6,168 nt of DNA, taken from Bacteroidota bacterium (GTDB lineage: Bacteria; Bacteroidota; Bacteroidia; Chitinophagales; Chitinophagaceae). Location of the stretch: NCBI GenBank assembly GCA_023430465.1, contig JAEZAM010000033.1:1-6168 (forward strand). Reading direction: 5' to 3'. Numbering within the stretch: the first letter of the stretch is position 1; every line of letters begins with the position of its first letter. Positions 1 to 5,213 of the stretch are shown here, in pieces. The notes beneath the pieces are model-generated. The model saw nothing but the letters and a program-made list of their open reading frames with translations. It was not told where the DNA came from and ran no database searches. The position numbers and the translations under genes are program-made.

Positions 1-38
1 CCCGTTTTTAAAATCCAATATCCTATGAAAAACCGAGA

Positions 39-46
39 CGAAAGTA
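39..46 (-). promoter_or_regulatory. Possible -7 promoter element pointing out of the left edge
   Basis: On the minus strand this reads TACTTTCG, a 5-of-6 match to the Bacteroidota -7 consensus TAnnTTTG. It would drive a gene lying left of the window. No TTG or TTTG lies 17-23 bp upstream, so the match could be chance. The rest of 1-117 shows no gene: the longest ATG-started frame on the plus strand (from position 25) stops after 14 codons. Confidence 0.2.
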
Positions 47-117
47 ATACATTTTTCCTGTATTCCTAGTTCCGGGCTTACTTTTTTCCAAATATTTTTG
101 AGAAAGTCAAAGGTGGT

Positions 118-144
118 ACGCAAATCCCGAGACTTCGGGAGCAA
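118..144 (-). repeat. Hairpin repeat, copy 1
   Basis: TCCCGA (125-130) and TCGGGA (135-140) form a perfect 6-bp stem around the loop GACT. The same stem with the same flanks recurs at 2373-2399: ACGC, one variable base, AATCCCGA, four loop bases, TCGGGAGCAA. Stem and flanks are conserved while three of four loop bases differ, which suggests a structured repeat family rather than chance. Both copies lie downstream of minus-strand genes and in the same orientation. No T-tract follows on the minus strand, so it is not a classical intrinsic terminator. Confidence 0.75.
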
Positions 145-201
145 AGGGAGCAAAGACGCAAAGCTGGCACGCAAAGACACAAAGTGAGCAAAGACGCAAA
201 G
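141..201. repeat. GCAAAG-based degenerate tandem array
   Basis: Six units with core GCAAAG or ACAAAG are followed by variable 2-3 base spacers, at 141, 150, 158, 171, 179 and 188, and a seventh starts at 196. The most frequent unit is GCAAAGAC (150, 171, 188), and one CTGGCAC interruption lies at 164-170. On the minus strand, the strand of the upstream barrel gene, it reads as CTTTGC repeats. From memory, similar CTTTGCGTC strings are common between genes in Bacteroidota genomes; no function is known to me. A related piece follows the second hairpin copy at 2396-2415. Confidence 0.8.
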
Positions 202-228
202 CATCTAGTATCCAGCATCCAGCATCTA
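201..228 (-). repeat. 7-bp tandem array, four TGGATGC-type units
   Basis: Four contiguous heptamers on the plus strand are GCATCTA, GTATCCA, GCATCCA and GCATCTA; on the minus strand they read TAGATGC, TGGATGC, TGGATAC and TAGATGC. TGGATGC is also a unit of the array after nadC (6138-6151), so the two window ends carry the same repeat family on opposite strands. A GATC linker (229-232) joins this block to the GCGGGAT-type block at 233-281. Confidence 0.85.
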
Positions 229-232
229 GATC

Positions 233-281
233 ATCCCGCATCCCGAATCCCGAATCCCGCATCCCGCAACCCGCAACCCGC
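233..281 (-). repeat. 7-bp tandem array, seven GCGGGAT-type units
   Basis: Exactly seven uninterrupted heptamers. In minus-strand order they are GCGGGTT twice, GCGGGAT twice, TCGGGAT twice and GCGGGAT once. The array starts three bases after the TGA stop of the barrel gene (285-287), so it lies in that gene's 3' untranslated region. Each unit has a GGG on the minus strand, giving seven G-tracts at an exact 7-base period with 4-base loops, which fits the standard G-quadruplex pattern on the mRNA-sense strand. One GCGGGAT unit type is shared with the end of nadC (6069-6075). Confidence 0.92.
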
Positions 282-284
282 TCC

Positions 285-1661
285 TCACTTCCCAACAGAT
301 ACTCCAATCTTCACACCGAAGTCGAACAGGTTTTCTTTGACCGGGTAAGGTTTCTGGAAGCTTGACAGCAGTTGGTAACGTACTTGTGGACCAACCTGCC
401 AGCGGGTGTTGCCGCGGCCATAATTAACAAAGGCTTCGAAGCCGGTGCTCAGGTTTACGTTGCGGATCAGCCAGGGCACTTTTGCATAATTCTTATAATC
501 GGTGGAGATCAGATAGGCCCGGTCGCTCACGACATACGTGGGCTGAATAGTTCCGGCTACGCCGAAGGATGTTTTTTTATTCTTGCTATTGAAGAGGGTC
601 AGTTCTGCACCAACTGGTACAGCCACGGAGAGGTAGTAATTCTTCAGCCAGTTTTCCTTGTAACCCGTTGCGTTGCGGTAGTTGGTCCAGGTGGTGACGG
701 TCTGGCCCGGTCCGCCGGCAAGGTCGATCGTGGCGACTTCGCTTGCATAGTAATAGGCCTGGATATCATACCTGTTCACATTAAACTGGAAGCCGGCACG
801 GAGACGAAGTGCTTTTGTCAGCGGGTACCGTGCATTTGCACCAAGCTGGAATCCAAGATCCGGTTTATGTGTTACTGCACCATTCACATTGCGGAGTGTA
901 GCGAAGGGCAGCGCCAGTTGGTCTTCCTGGGCTACAGATTTATTGATACTGAGTTTGCGGTAGCTGATTGTTGGAGTAAAAAATAACTGCCAGTTCAGTC
1001 TTTTGCGGGGCGCTTTGTACGTATTGCTGACATCTTCGATAGAAGGAACCTGACTGATACGTGCAGCGGATGACCGTTTTACCTGAGCGATAGCGGGTAA
1101 GCCGGGTGCAGATGGCGCGGAAACAGGCGGGTGCGCGATGATCTGTTCGCTCCGCTCTGACTGTACGTTCATTGTCTGTTCAGCAGGGGCCTGTGAAAAT
1201 ACGGGTAAAGGCGAACGGAAATCCCCTGACGCAAGCAGGTCAGCAGGAGCATTTGTCACGGAAGGGATTACAAGCGGCTTTGAATTCGCAGCCGGTGAGA
1301 GTTGTGTCGTGGCAGGCGTTGCAGCGGAAGCCTTTTTCTCGCCCTGTTCGACTGTTGTACCAAATGGGAGGACCTGTGCAATATCAGGTGAAACGGTCTC
1401 CGAACTGGCGGGTTCTGCATTGGCACGTACTGCCGGTGGTATCGCCTGGCGGGAAGTAGCAGGGTAAGTGTGCATCACCCAGGTAACGGCGCCGCCGGTT
1501 ACAAGAAACAGGAAAGCCAGGCCAAGGCCATACCAGCGTCTACGGCGGTGGAGGGCACTATGGACACCCTTCCATACTTTTTCAGATGGAAACATCCGGT
1601 ATTGGTCAGCATTCTGTTTCACATACTGCTCAAAATCCCTGTTGCTGTAATTCCTCTCCAT
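285..1661 (-). CDS. Membrane-anchored outer-membrane beta-barrel protein, probable trans-envelope anti-sigma factor
   Basis: A 458-residue protein encoded 26 bp downstream of the ECF sigma gene and probably co-transcribed with it. Seen: residues 1-38 are hydrophilic, with an FEQYV...FPSEKVW pattern of the kind found at the N-terminus of Bacteroidota sigma-linked barrel proteins; RRRR at 39-42 precedes one hydrophobic helix (about 43-63), predicting the N-terminus inside. Residues about 64-222 are a low-complexity Pro/Ala/Ser-rich linker. From about 223 to the end there are alternating aromatic/hydrophobic strands as in OMP_b-brl/PorT-like barrels, ending in the strand FDFGVKIGVSVGK. No zinc anti-sigma HxxxCxxC motif or FecR domain is visible. 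Inference: the N-terminus binds the sigma factor, the helix anchors in the inner membrane and the barrel sits in the outer membrane, as described for dual membrane-spanning anti-sigma factors in Bacteroides thetaiotaomicron. The ATG at 1661 is preferred over a TTG at 1715, which would overlap the sigma gene and add an atypical 18-residue tail. Confidence 0.88.
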   Translation of the reverse strand: MERNYSNRDFEQYVKQNADQYRMFPSEKVWKGVHSALHRRRRWYGLGLAFLFLVTGGAVTWVMHTYPATSRQAIPPAVRANAEPASSETVSPDIAQVLPFGTTVEQGEKKASAATPATTQLSPAANSKPLVIPSVTNAPADLLASGDFRSPLPVFSQAPAEQTMNVQSERSEQIIAHPPVSAPSAPGLPAIAQVKRSSAARISQVPSIEDVSNTYKAPRKRLNWQLFFTPTISYRKLSINKSVAQEDQLALPFATLRNVNGAVTHKPDLGFQLGANARYPLTKALRLRAGFQFNVNRYDIQAYYYASEVATIDLAGGPGQTVTTWTNYRNATGYKENWLKNYYLSVAVPVGAELTLFNSKNKKTSFGVAGTIQPTYVVSDRAYLISTDYKNYAKVPWLIRNVNLSTGFEAFVNYGRGNTRWQVGPQVRYQLLSSFQKPYPVKENLFDFGVKIGVSVGK

Positions 1662-1687
1662 AACCAGTTGACTATTTAGGATACGAA

Positions 1688-2269
1688 CTATCGCTGACTC
1701 ACAGCGACCAGCCAATCAATGTCCTGTTTTGGTTTTTGAATGATCTTCTTCCTGATCAGGATATCTTCCAGCATCGCCTTCGCCCGCGTGTACTGACTAC
1801 GGCTGGTGCTTTCTTCAATCTCCAGCATCGTGGCAATTTCACGGTGACTATAACCTTCCACTGCGTAAAGGTTCAACACTGTCCGGTAACCGATCGGAAG
1901 TAAACGGATACATTCCACTACCTGCTTGGCCTGCACAATTGCCGGCACCGATTCCTCACGTACCTGTATACCTGTTGCATGGATGATATCTACACTTTCA
2001 TTGAACTTCTTGTTCTTCTTCAGGATATTGATACATGTATGCACCACGATACGTCGGATCCAGCCTTCGAATGCCCCGCGATTTTCAAAGGTGTGTATCT
2101 GCAGAAAAACCTTGATGAAGCCTTCCTGCAACATATCCTCTGCATCTTCGCGGTTGTGCGCGTAGCGATAACAAACCGCCAGCATTTTAGAACTATACTT
2201 ATTGTACAATTCACGCTGCGCGTTTGCATCGTTGCTTAAACAACCTTTTAACAGGGCTTCCTCGGTCAT
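1688..2269 (-). CDS. ECF-type RNA polymerase sigma factor (sigma-70 family)
   Basis: A 193-residue protein of usual ECF length with only regions 2 and 4. Region 2 spans about residues 22-87, including the DAEDMLQEGFIKVF segment (42-55) that contacts core polymerase and the GWIRRIVVHTCINILKK segment (69-85) involved in -10 recognition. Region 4 spans about 116-170, with the LLPIGYRTVLNLYAVEGYS helix and a helix-turn-helix around SHREIATMLEIEESTSRSQ (141-159) for -35 recognition. It would direct RNA polymerase to a small set of promoters, and is probably held inactive by the product of the next gene (285-1661). The short C-terminal tail after region 4 (about 171-193) is Lys/Gln rich. There is no Shine-Dalgarno sequence before the ATG. 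Target genes cannot be read from this window; the operon itself may be one target. Confidence 0.95.
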   Translation of the reverse strand: MTEEALLKGCLSNDANAQRELYNKYSSKMLAVCYRYAHNREDAEDMLQEGFIKVFLQIHTFENRGAFEGWIRRIVVHTCINILKKNKKFNESVDIIHATGIQVREESVPAIVQAKQVVECIRLLPIGYRTVLNLYAVEGYSHREIATMLEIEESTSRSQYTRAKAMLEDILIRKKIIQKPKQDIDWLVAVSQR

Positions 2270-2288
2270 ATTTCCGATTTGGTTGCCT

Positions 2289-2316
2289 GTAAGTTAGACA
2301 ATTTCAGGAAACAAAA
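2289..2316 (-). promoter_or_regulatory. Weak candidate promoter of the sigma factor operon
   Basis: On the minus strand TTTTG (2316-2312) is followed 15 bases later by TAACTTAC (2296-2289), a 4-of-6 match to TAnnTTTG. The spacing is shorter than the 17-23 bp usual in Bacteroidota. It lies about 20 bp before the ATG, a sensible position, but the match is weak. An ECF-dependent autoregulatory promoter could look different. The remainder of 2270-2372 holds only a loose GTGAAA/TTTCAC inverted repeat (2344-2374). Confidence 0.22.
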
Positions 2317-2372
2317 GCTGCACGGGCAGGTAAATTTCGGGAGGTGAAAGGAGATTTTACGCTGGTAATTTC

Positions 2373-2399
2373 ACGCTAATCCCGACGCATCGGGAGCAA
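2373..2399 (-). repeat. Hairpin repeat, copy 2
   Basis: TCCCGA (2380-2385) and TCGGGA (2390-2395) form a perfect 6-bp stem with the loop CGCA. Its 27 bases align with 118-144 without gaps: outside the loop only one base differs (T at 2377 against A at 122). The next bases, GCAAGGAAGGCAAAG, resemble GCAAAGGGAGCAAAG after copy 1, so the shared element is about 45 bp long. It lies about 75 bp downstream of the haem-binding gene stop and upstream of the sigma gene. Confidence 0.75.
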
Positions 2400-2458
2400 G
2401 GAAGGCAAAGAACGCGGATGGGCTTTGCGTCCTTTCTCCTCTTGGCTGTTTTCTTTGC
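2396..2458. repeat. GCAAAG/CTTTGC inverted repeat cluster
   Basis: GCAAAG at 2405-2410 is followed by CTTTGC at 2423-2428 and again at 2453-2458, so here the motif is present in both orientations, unlike the one-way array at 141-201. The first pair could form a 6-bp stem around a 12-base loop. An alternative pairing uses GGCAAAGAACGC against GCGTCCTTTCTCC with 9 of 12 matches. The cluster begins 12 bp after the stop of the haem-binding gene and may mark the end of the gpmI transcript, but no T-tract accompanies it. Confidence 0.6.
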
Positions 2459-2469
2459 ATGAAACTAAA

Positions 2470-2958
2470 TTATTTCTTCGGACGAACCAGGCTATCTATC
2501 GGGTACATGGCCTTCATGCTGTCCATCCTTGCATTGGCCCAGCCGATCAGGGCCTCTTTGTCTGCTGCGGATAATTTTGCATCGCCATGTATCCAGGTGT
2601 AGGATTCCAGCGGCATTTCCCCATTCTCCACCTGTTCTACCACTTCTTCCATCTTGTGGTACTGATACCGCAGGCTGCGGTTAGTATACTCATCAAAGTT
2701 CAGCTCTTTTTTCCCGTCCCTGATATGGCTTGTCAGCCACCAGTCAACGGGTTGAAGTTTGCTGTACCAGGGGTAGGCAGTGTTGTTCGAATGGCAGTCG
2801 TTACAAGCACGACGAAGTACTTCCTGCACGTTTGCCGGAACAGCCATTTTGTGACCAATGTAATTGGCCTGAATACCTTCGGCCTTGTTACGGGCGGGGT
2901 GGATGAACTGGATAATGATGAAGGCCAGCAGCAGTACCAACAGGATTTTGCGTAGCAT
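2470..2958 (-). CDS. Small membrane-anchored haem-binding protein (Haem_bd family)
   Basis: A 162-residue protein matching the Bacteroidota haem-binding domain family (Pfam Haem_bd, PF14376). Residues 4-19 form an uncleaved-looking hydrophobic N-terminal segment after MLRK, so the protein is probably exported and anchored in the inner membrane. The motif CNDCH (52-56) is a CXXCH site for covalent c-type haem. Downstream are family-typical stretches: YPWYSKLQPVDWWLTSHI (62-79), DGKKELNFDEY (81-91) and GEMP (113-116), whose Met115 is a plausible distal haem ligand. The first gene upstream is gpmI, 16 bp away, so the two are likely co-transcribed, although no metabolic link is obvious. Redox partner and role are unknown; periplasmic electron transfer or haem sensing are possibilities. 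Confidence 0.9.
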   Translation of the reverse strand: MLRKILLVLLLAFIIIQFIHPARNKAEGIQANYIGHKMAVPANVQEVLRRACNDCHSNNTAYPWYSKLQPVDWWLTSHIRDGKKELNFDEYTNRSLRYQYHKMEEVVEQVENGEMPLESYTWIHGDAKLSAADKEALIGWANARMDSMKAMYPIDSLVRPKK

Positions 2959-2974
2959 GGTGGTGGTGTTTTAG

Positions 2975-4504
2975 TTAGTTGTTGATCAGAATATCCCCTG
3001 TCATTTCCGGTGGAACAGGAATACCCATCATGGTAAGAATTGTTGGAGCGATATCCGCCAGCTTACCTGATTTGAGTGTGCCTTTCCACTCTTTGTCTAT
3101 CACAAACAAGGGTACAAGGTTCAGCGTATGCGCGGTATTGGGTGTGCCGTCTTCATTGATCATGTAATCGGAATTACCGTGATCTGCCGTCAGGAATACG
3201 GTGTAGTCGTTTGCCAATGCTGCCTTCACAACACGCTCCACGCAGGTATCCACCGTTTCCACAGCTTTGATTGCTGCCTCCCATACACCGGTATGGCCAA
3301 CCATGTCAGCGTTGGCAAAGTTCAGGCAAATGAAATCGGCTGTTCTTTCGTTAATGGCCGGCACCAGCGCGTCAGTTATTTCATAGGCACTCATCTCCGG
3401 TTTAAGATCATACGTCGCAACCTTAGCAGAAGGGATCATGATCCTTGTCTCTCCATCAAAGGGCACTTCCCGACCACCGCTGAAAAAGAAAGAGACGTGC
3501 GGGTACTTCTCCGTTTCGGCAATGCGAATTTGTTTCAGCCCTTCTTTTTCGATGATCTCTCCGAGGGTGTTCTTCAGGTCATCATTATCAAATACAACCC
3601 TGACATCCTTGAAGCTTTGATCATACTGGGTCATGGTTGTATAATCAAGTGCGAGCCGGTACATGTTGTGCTCGGGAAAATCATTTTGAGTGAGCACTTC
3701 GGTAATTTCACGGCAACGATCTGTGCGGAAATTAAAGGCAATCACAGCATCACCGTTGCTGATGGTGGCAAGAGGTTCCTGTGCTTCATTCACGATCACT
3801 GTTGGAAGGATGAACTCATCGGTCAGTTCATTCCTGTATGAGTTCTCCACCGCTGCGATGGCGTCAGTTGCGCGTTCGCCGGTACCATTGACCATGGCAT
3901 CATAAGCCAGTTTGACCCGTTCCCACCTTTTATCACGGTCCATCGCATAATAGCGGCCGGAAACGGTTGCAATCTTCCCGGTGGTATGATTCAGGTGTTC
4001 CTGCAACGAGGTAATAAAACCCAACCCGCTTTTCGGATCGCAATCGCGCCCATCGGTGAATGCATGGATAAAAACCTGGCTCAACCCTTCTGCATGGCAC
4101 ATGTCAACAAGTGCCTTGAGGTGATTGATATGCGAGTGCACGCCGCCATCACTGACGAGGCCCATCAGGTGCAGGGCTTTTCCATTATCCCGGGCATAGC
4201 GGACAGCGGTTAACAATTGTTCGTTCTTTGCAAACATCCCGGTCCGGATAACAACATTTATCCGTTGCAGTTCCTGGTAAACTACCCGGCCTGCTCCGAG
4301 GTTGAGATGACCAACCTCCGAGTTACCCATCTGACCTTCAGGGAGTCCGACGGCTTCTCCGCATGTTATAAGCGTGCTGTTCGGGTAAGAAGTGTAGAGA
4401 GACCTGGTAAAAGGTGTTTTGGCGTGCTGGATCGCGTCTGCAGATGCAACTTTTCCGAGTCCCCAGCCGTCCATTATTATTAAAATCACTCTTTTCCGTG
4501 TCAT
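2975..4504 (-). CDS. gpmI: 2,3-bisphosphoglycerate-independent phosphoglycerate mutase
   Basis: Full-length (509 residues) cofactor-independent phosphoglycerate mutase, EC 5.4.2.12, interconverting 3-phosphoglycerate and 2-phosphoglycerate in glycolysis and gluconeogenesis in the cytoplasm. All expected active-site features are seen. Asp12 lies in MDGWG and the phosphorylated Ser62 in GNSEVGH; His123, Arg153/Asp154 (DGRD), Arg184 and Arg190 line the substrate site; Arg260 and Arg263 lie in FRTDR; Lys333 is in TEKYPH. Asp400 and His404 (ADMVGH), Asp441 and His442 (TADHGN) and His459 (NTAHT) complete the two-manganese centre. Numbering tracks the Geobacillus enzyme closely, so there is no sign of decay. 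The start at 4504 gives the standard MTRKRVILIIMDGWG beginning. It is the first gene of a likely two-gene operon with the haem-binding gene and is divergent from the DUF4783 gene. Confidence 0.98.
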   Translation of the reverse strand: MTRKRVILIIMDGWGLGKVASADAIQHAKTPFTRSLYTSYPNSTLITCGEAVGLPEGQMGNSEVGHLNLGAGRVVYQELQRINVVIRTGMFAKNEQLLTAVRYARDNGKALHLMGLVSDGGVHSHINHLKALVDMCHAEGLSQVFIHAFTDGRDCDPKSGLGFITSLQEHLNHTTGKIATVSGRYYAMDRDKRWERVKLAYDAMVNGTGERATDAIAAVENSYRNELTDEFILPTVIVNEAQEPLATISNGDAVIAFNFRTDRCREITEVLTQNDFPEHNMYRLALDYTTMTQYDQSFKDVRVVFDNDDLKNTLGEIIEKEGLKQIRIAETEKYPHVSFFFSGGREVPFDGETRIMIPSAKVATYDLKPEMSAYEITDALVPAINERTADFICLNFANADMVGHTGVWEAAIKAVETVDTCVERVVKAALANDYTVFLTADHGNSDYMINEDGTPNTAHTLNLVPLFVIDKEWKGTLKSGKLADIAPTILTMMGIPVPPEMTGDILINN

Positions 4505-4565
4505 TGAGTCAGTCTTTTATTTTGGTAAGTAGTATTTCTTCAATTGATGTGGTAACAATGCGTTG

Positions 4566-4573
4566 TAAATCTA
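4566..4573 (-). promoter_or_regulatory. Weak candidate -7 element for gpmI
   Basis: The minus strand reads TAGATTTA, 5 of 6 matches to TAnnTTTG, about 62 bp before the gpmI ATG. A TTTC at 4601-4598 lies 24 bp upstream, slightly outside normal spacing. The divergent spacer must contain a promoter for gpmI, which favours the call, but the motif itself is not decisive. Confidence 0.3.
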
Positions 4574-4603
4574 CATATCATTCATCTATTTAAGAGTGAA
4601 AGC

Positions 4604-4632
4604 TTTAAAAACCACAAGTTTTGTTATTTTAG
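4604..4632 (+). promoter_or_regulatory. Candidate promoter of the DUF4783 gene
   Basis: TTTA (4604-4607), 17 bases, then TATTTTAG (4625-4632), a 5-of-6 match to TAnnTTTG. This would give a leader of roughly 60 bases before the ATG at 4701. A competing element TATTTTTC lies at 4664-4671 without an upstream partner. The bases just before the ATG are A/T only (ATTAAATATT), the usual Bacteroidota style of start region without Shine-Dalgarno. Confidence 0.35.
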
Positions 4633-4700
4633 TACCGGGTTAACAAAAGTCAGTCGTGTGGCATATTTTTCGATAAACTGCCGATGAAATATTAAATATT

Positions 4701-5090
4701 ATGAAAGCGATTTTTACCTCCATATTACTCACCTCGTTCATCCTGTTTTCATCCTTTGAATACCAGAATGCGATCGATGGAGTGATCTCTGCGATGAAGT
4801 CAGGTAATGCTACCGAACTCTCCCGCTATTTCGATGATAACGTGGAGGTGGCTTTGCCAGTAAAAAGCGATAGCTATAGCAAGGCACAGGCTCAGGTGAT
4901 CATCAAGGATTTTTTTGCTAACAATGGTGTGCGTGGTTTTGAACTGAAGCACAAAGGAGATGCCCCCGGTGGACATTACTGTATCGGTACGTTGCAGACA
5001 AAGTCGGGTAATTTCCGGGCTCACGTGTTTCTAAAGATCAAAGCAAATAAAGAAGTTGTTAACCAGATCCGTTTCCAATCCATCGATTAA
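4701..5090 (+). CDS. Exported DUF4783 protein (NTF2-like fold expected)
   Basis: A 129-residue protein recognised as DUF4783 (Pfam PF16022), a Bacteroidota family of unknown function, from its length, overall pattern and position immediately upstream of nadC, which is its usual neighbour. Residues 1-19 form a signal peptide (MKAIFTSILLTSFILFSSF) with no lipobox cysteine, so the mature protein is probably periplasmic. The mature part begins with the helix NAIDGVISAMKSGNATELSRYF (23-44) and continues with strands such as NVEVAL (47-52) and a hydrophobic segment KAQAQVIIKDFF (61-72), then HYCIGTLQT (92-100), FRAHVFLKIK (105-114) and VNQIRFQSI (120-128). That order fits a cystatin/NTF2-like fold. 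No catalytic residues can be named. A strong terminator follows 25 bp after the stop, so it is apparently transcribed separately from nadC despite the conserved pairing. Confidence 0.88.
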   Translation: MKAIFTSILLTSFILFSSFEYQNAIDGVISAMKSGNATELSRYFDDNVEVALPVKSDSYSKAQAQVIIKDFFANNGVRGFELKHKGDAPGGHYCIGTLQTKSGNFRAHVFLKIKANKEVVNQIRFQSID

Positions 5091-5114
5091 CGTGAATATG
5101 CTATAAGATCATTG

Positions 5115-5138
5115 ACCCGCCTTCAGGCGGGTTTTTTT
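5115..5138 (+). terminator. Rho-independent terminator after the DUF4783 gene
   Basis: ACCCGCC (5115-5121) pairs perfectly with GGCGGGT (5126-5132) around a TTCA tetraloop and runs into seven T (5132-5138). This is the clearest intrinsic terminator in the window. It separates DUF4783 from nadC, implying that nadC needs its own promoter between 5139 and 5213. Confidence 0.93.
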
Positions 5139-5202
5139 ATGACGGGTACCGACACCGTCACCAGGTAGTTTTCCCCGGTGCGTCGCTTATCGCCTGATCC
5201 AG

Positions 5203-5210
5203 TAAATTTG
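5203..5210 (+). promoter_or_regulatory. Perfect -7 promoter element of nadC, possibly leaderless
   Basis: TAAATTTG matches TAnnTTTG at all defined positions and ends only three bases before the nadC ATG at 5214. Transcription in Bacteroidota usually begins a few bases after this element, so the start would fall at or next to the ATG. The -33 partner is weak: GTG at 5178-5180, 22 bp upstream, is one base off TTG. The terminator at 5115-5138 makes a promoter in this spacer necessary. Confidence 0.6.
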
Positions 5211-5213
5211 TGT

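Noticed and set aside
201..281. CRISPR array
   Set aside because: Units are 7 bp with no spacers; this is a tandem microrepeat.
107..307. 66-residue minus-strand open frame
   Set aside because: It is a translation of the heptamer and GCAAAG repeats and overlaps the end of the barrel gene; the peptide has no family-like features.
372..986. 204-residue plus-strand open frame
   Set aside because: Antisense to the barrel domain of the convincing gene at 285-1661; no recognisable domain and composition typical of a shadow frame.
1662..1715. Upstream TTG start for the barrel protein
   Set aside because: It would overlap the sigma gene by 28 bp and add 18 residues that look like out-of-frame sigma sequence; the ATG at 1661 begins a typical N-terminus.
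2344..2374. GTGAAA/TTTCAC inverted repeat as an operator
   Set aside because: Only 6 bp arms with a 19-base gap in a low-information spacer; easily expected by chance.
3128..3841. 237-residue plus-strand open frame
   Set aside because: Entirely antisense to gpmI, whose active-site motifs are intact across this stretch.
4664..4671. TATTTTTC as promoter of the DUF4783 gene
   Set aside because: 5 of 6 matches to TAnnTTTG but no TTG-like element 17-23 bp upstream; the 4604-4632 candidate fits slightly better.
5141..5159. GACGG/CCGTC inverted repeat after the terminator
   Set aside because: Five-base arms with a nine-base loop and no T-tract; too weak to call a second terminator.
5178..5213. 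Upstream GTG start for nadC
   Set aside because: The added residues are encoded across the perfect -7 element and do not resemble NadC N-termini.
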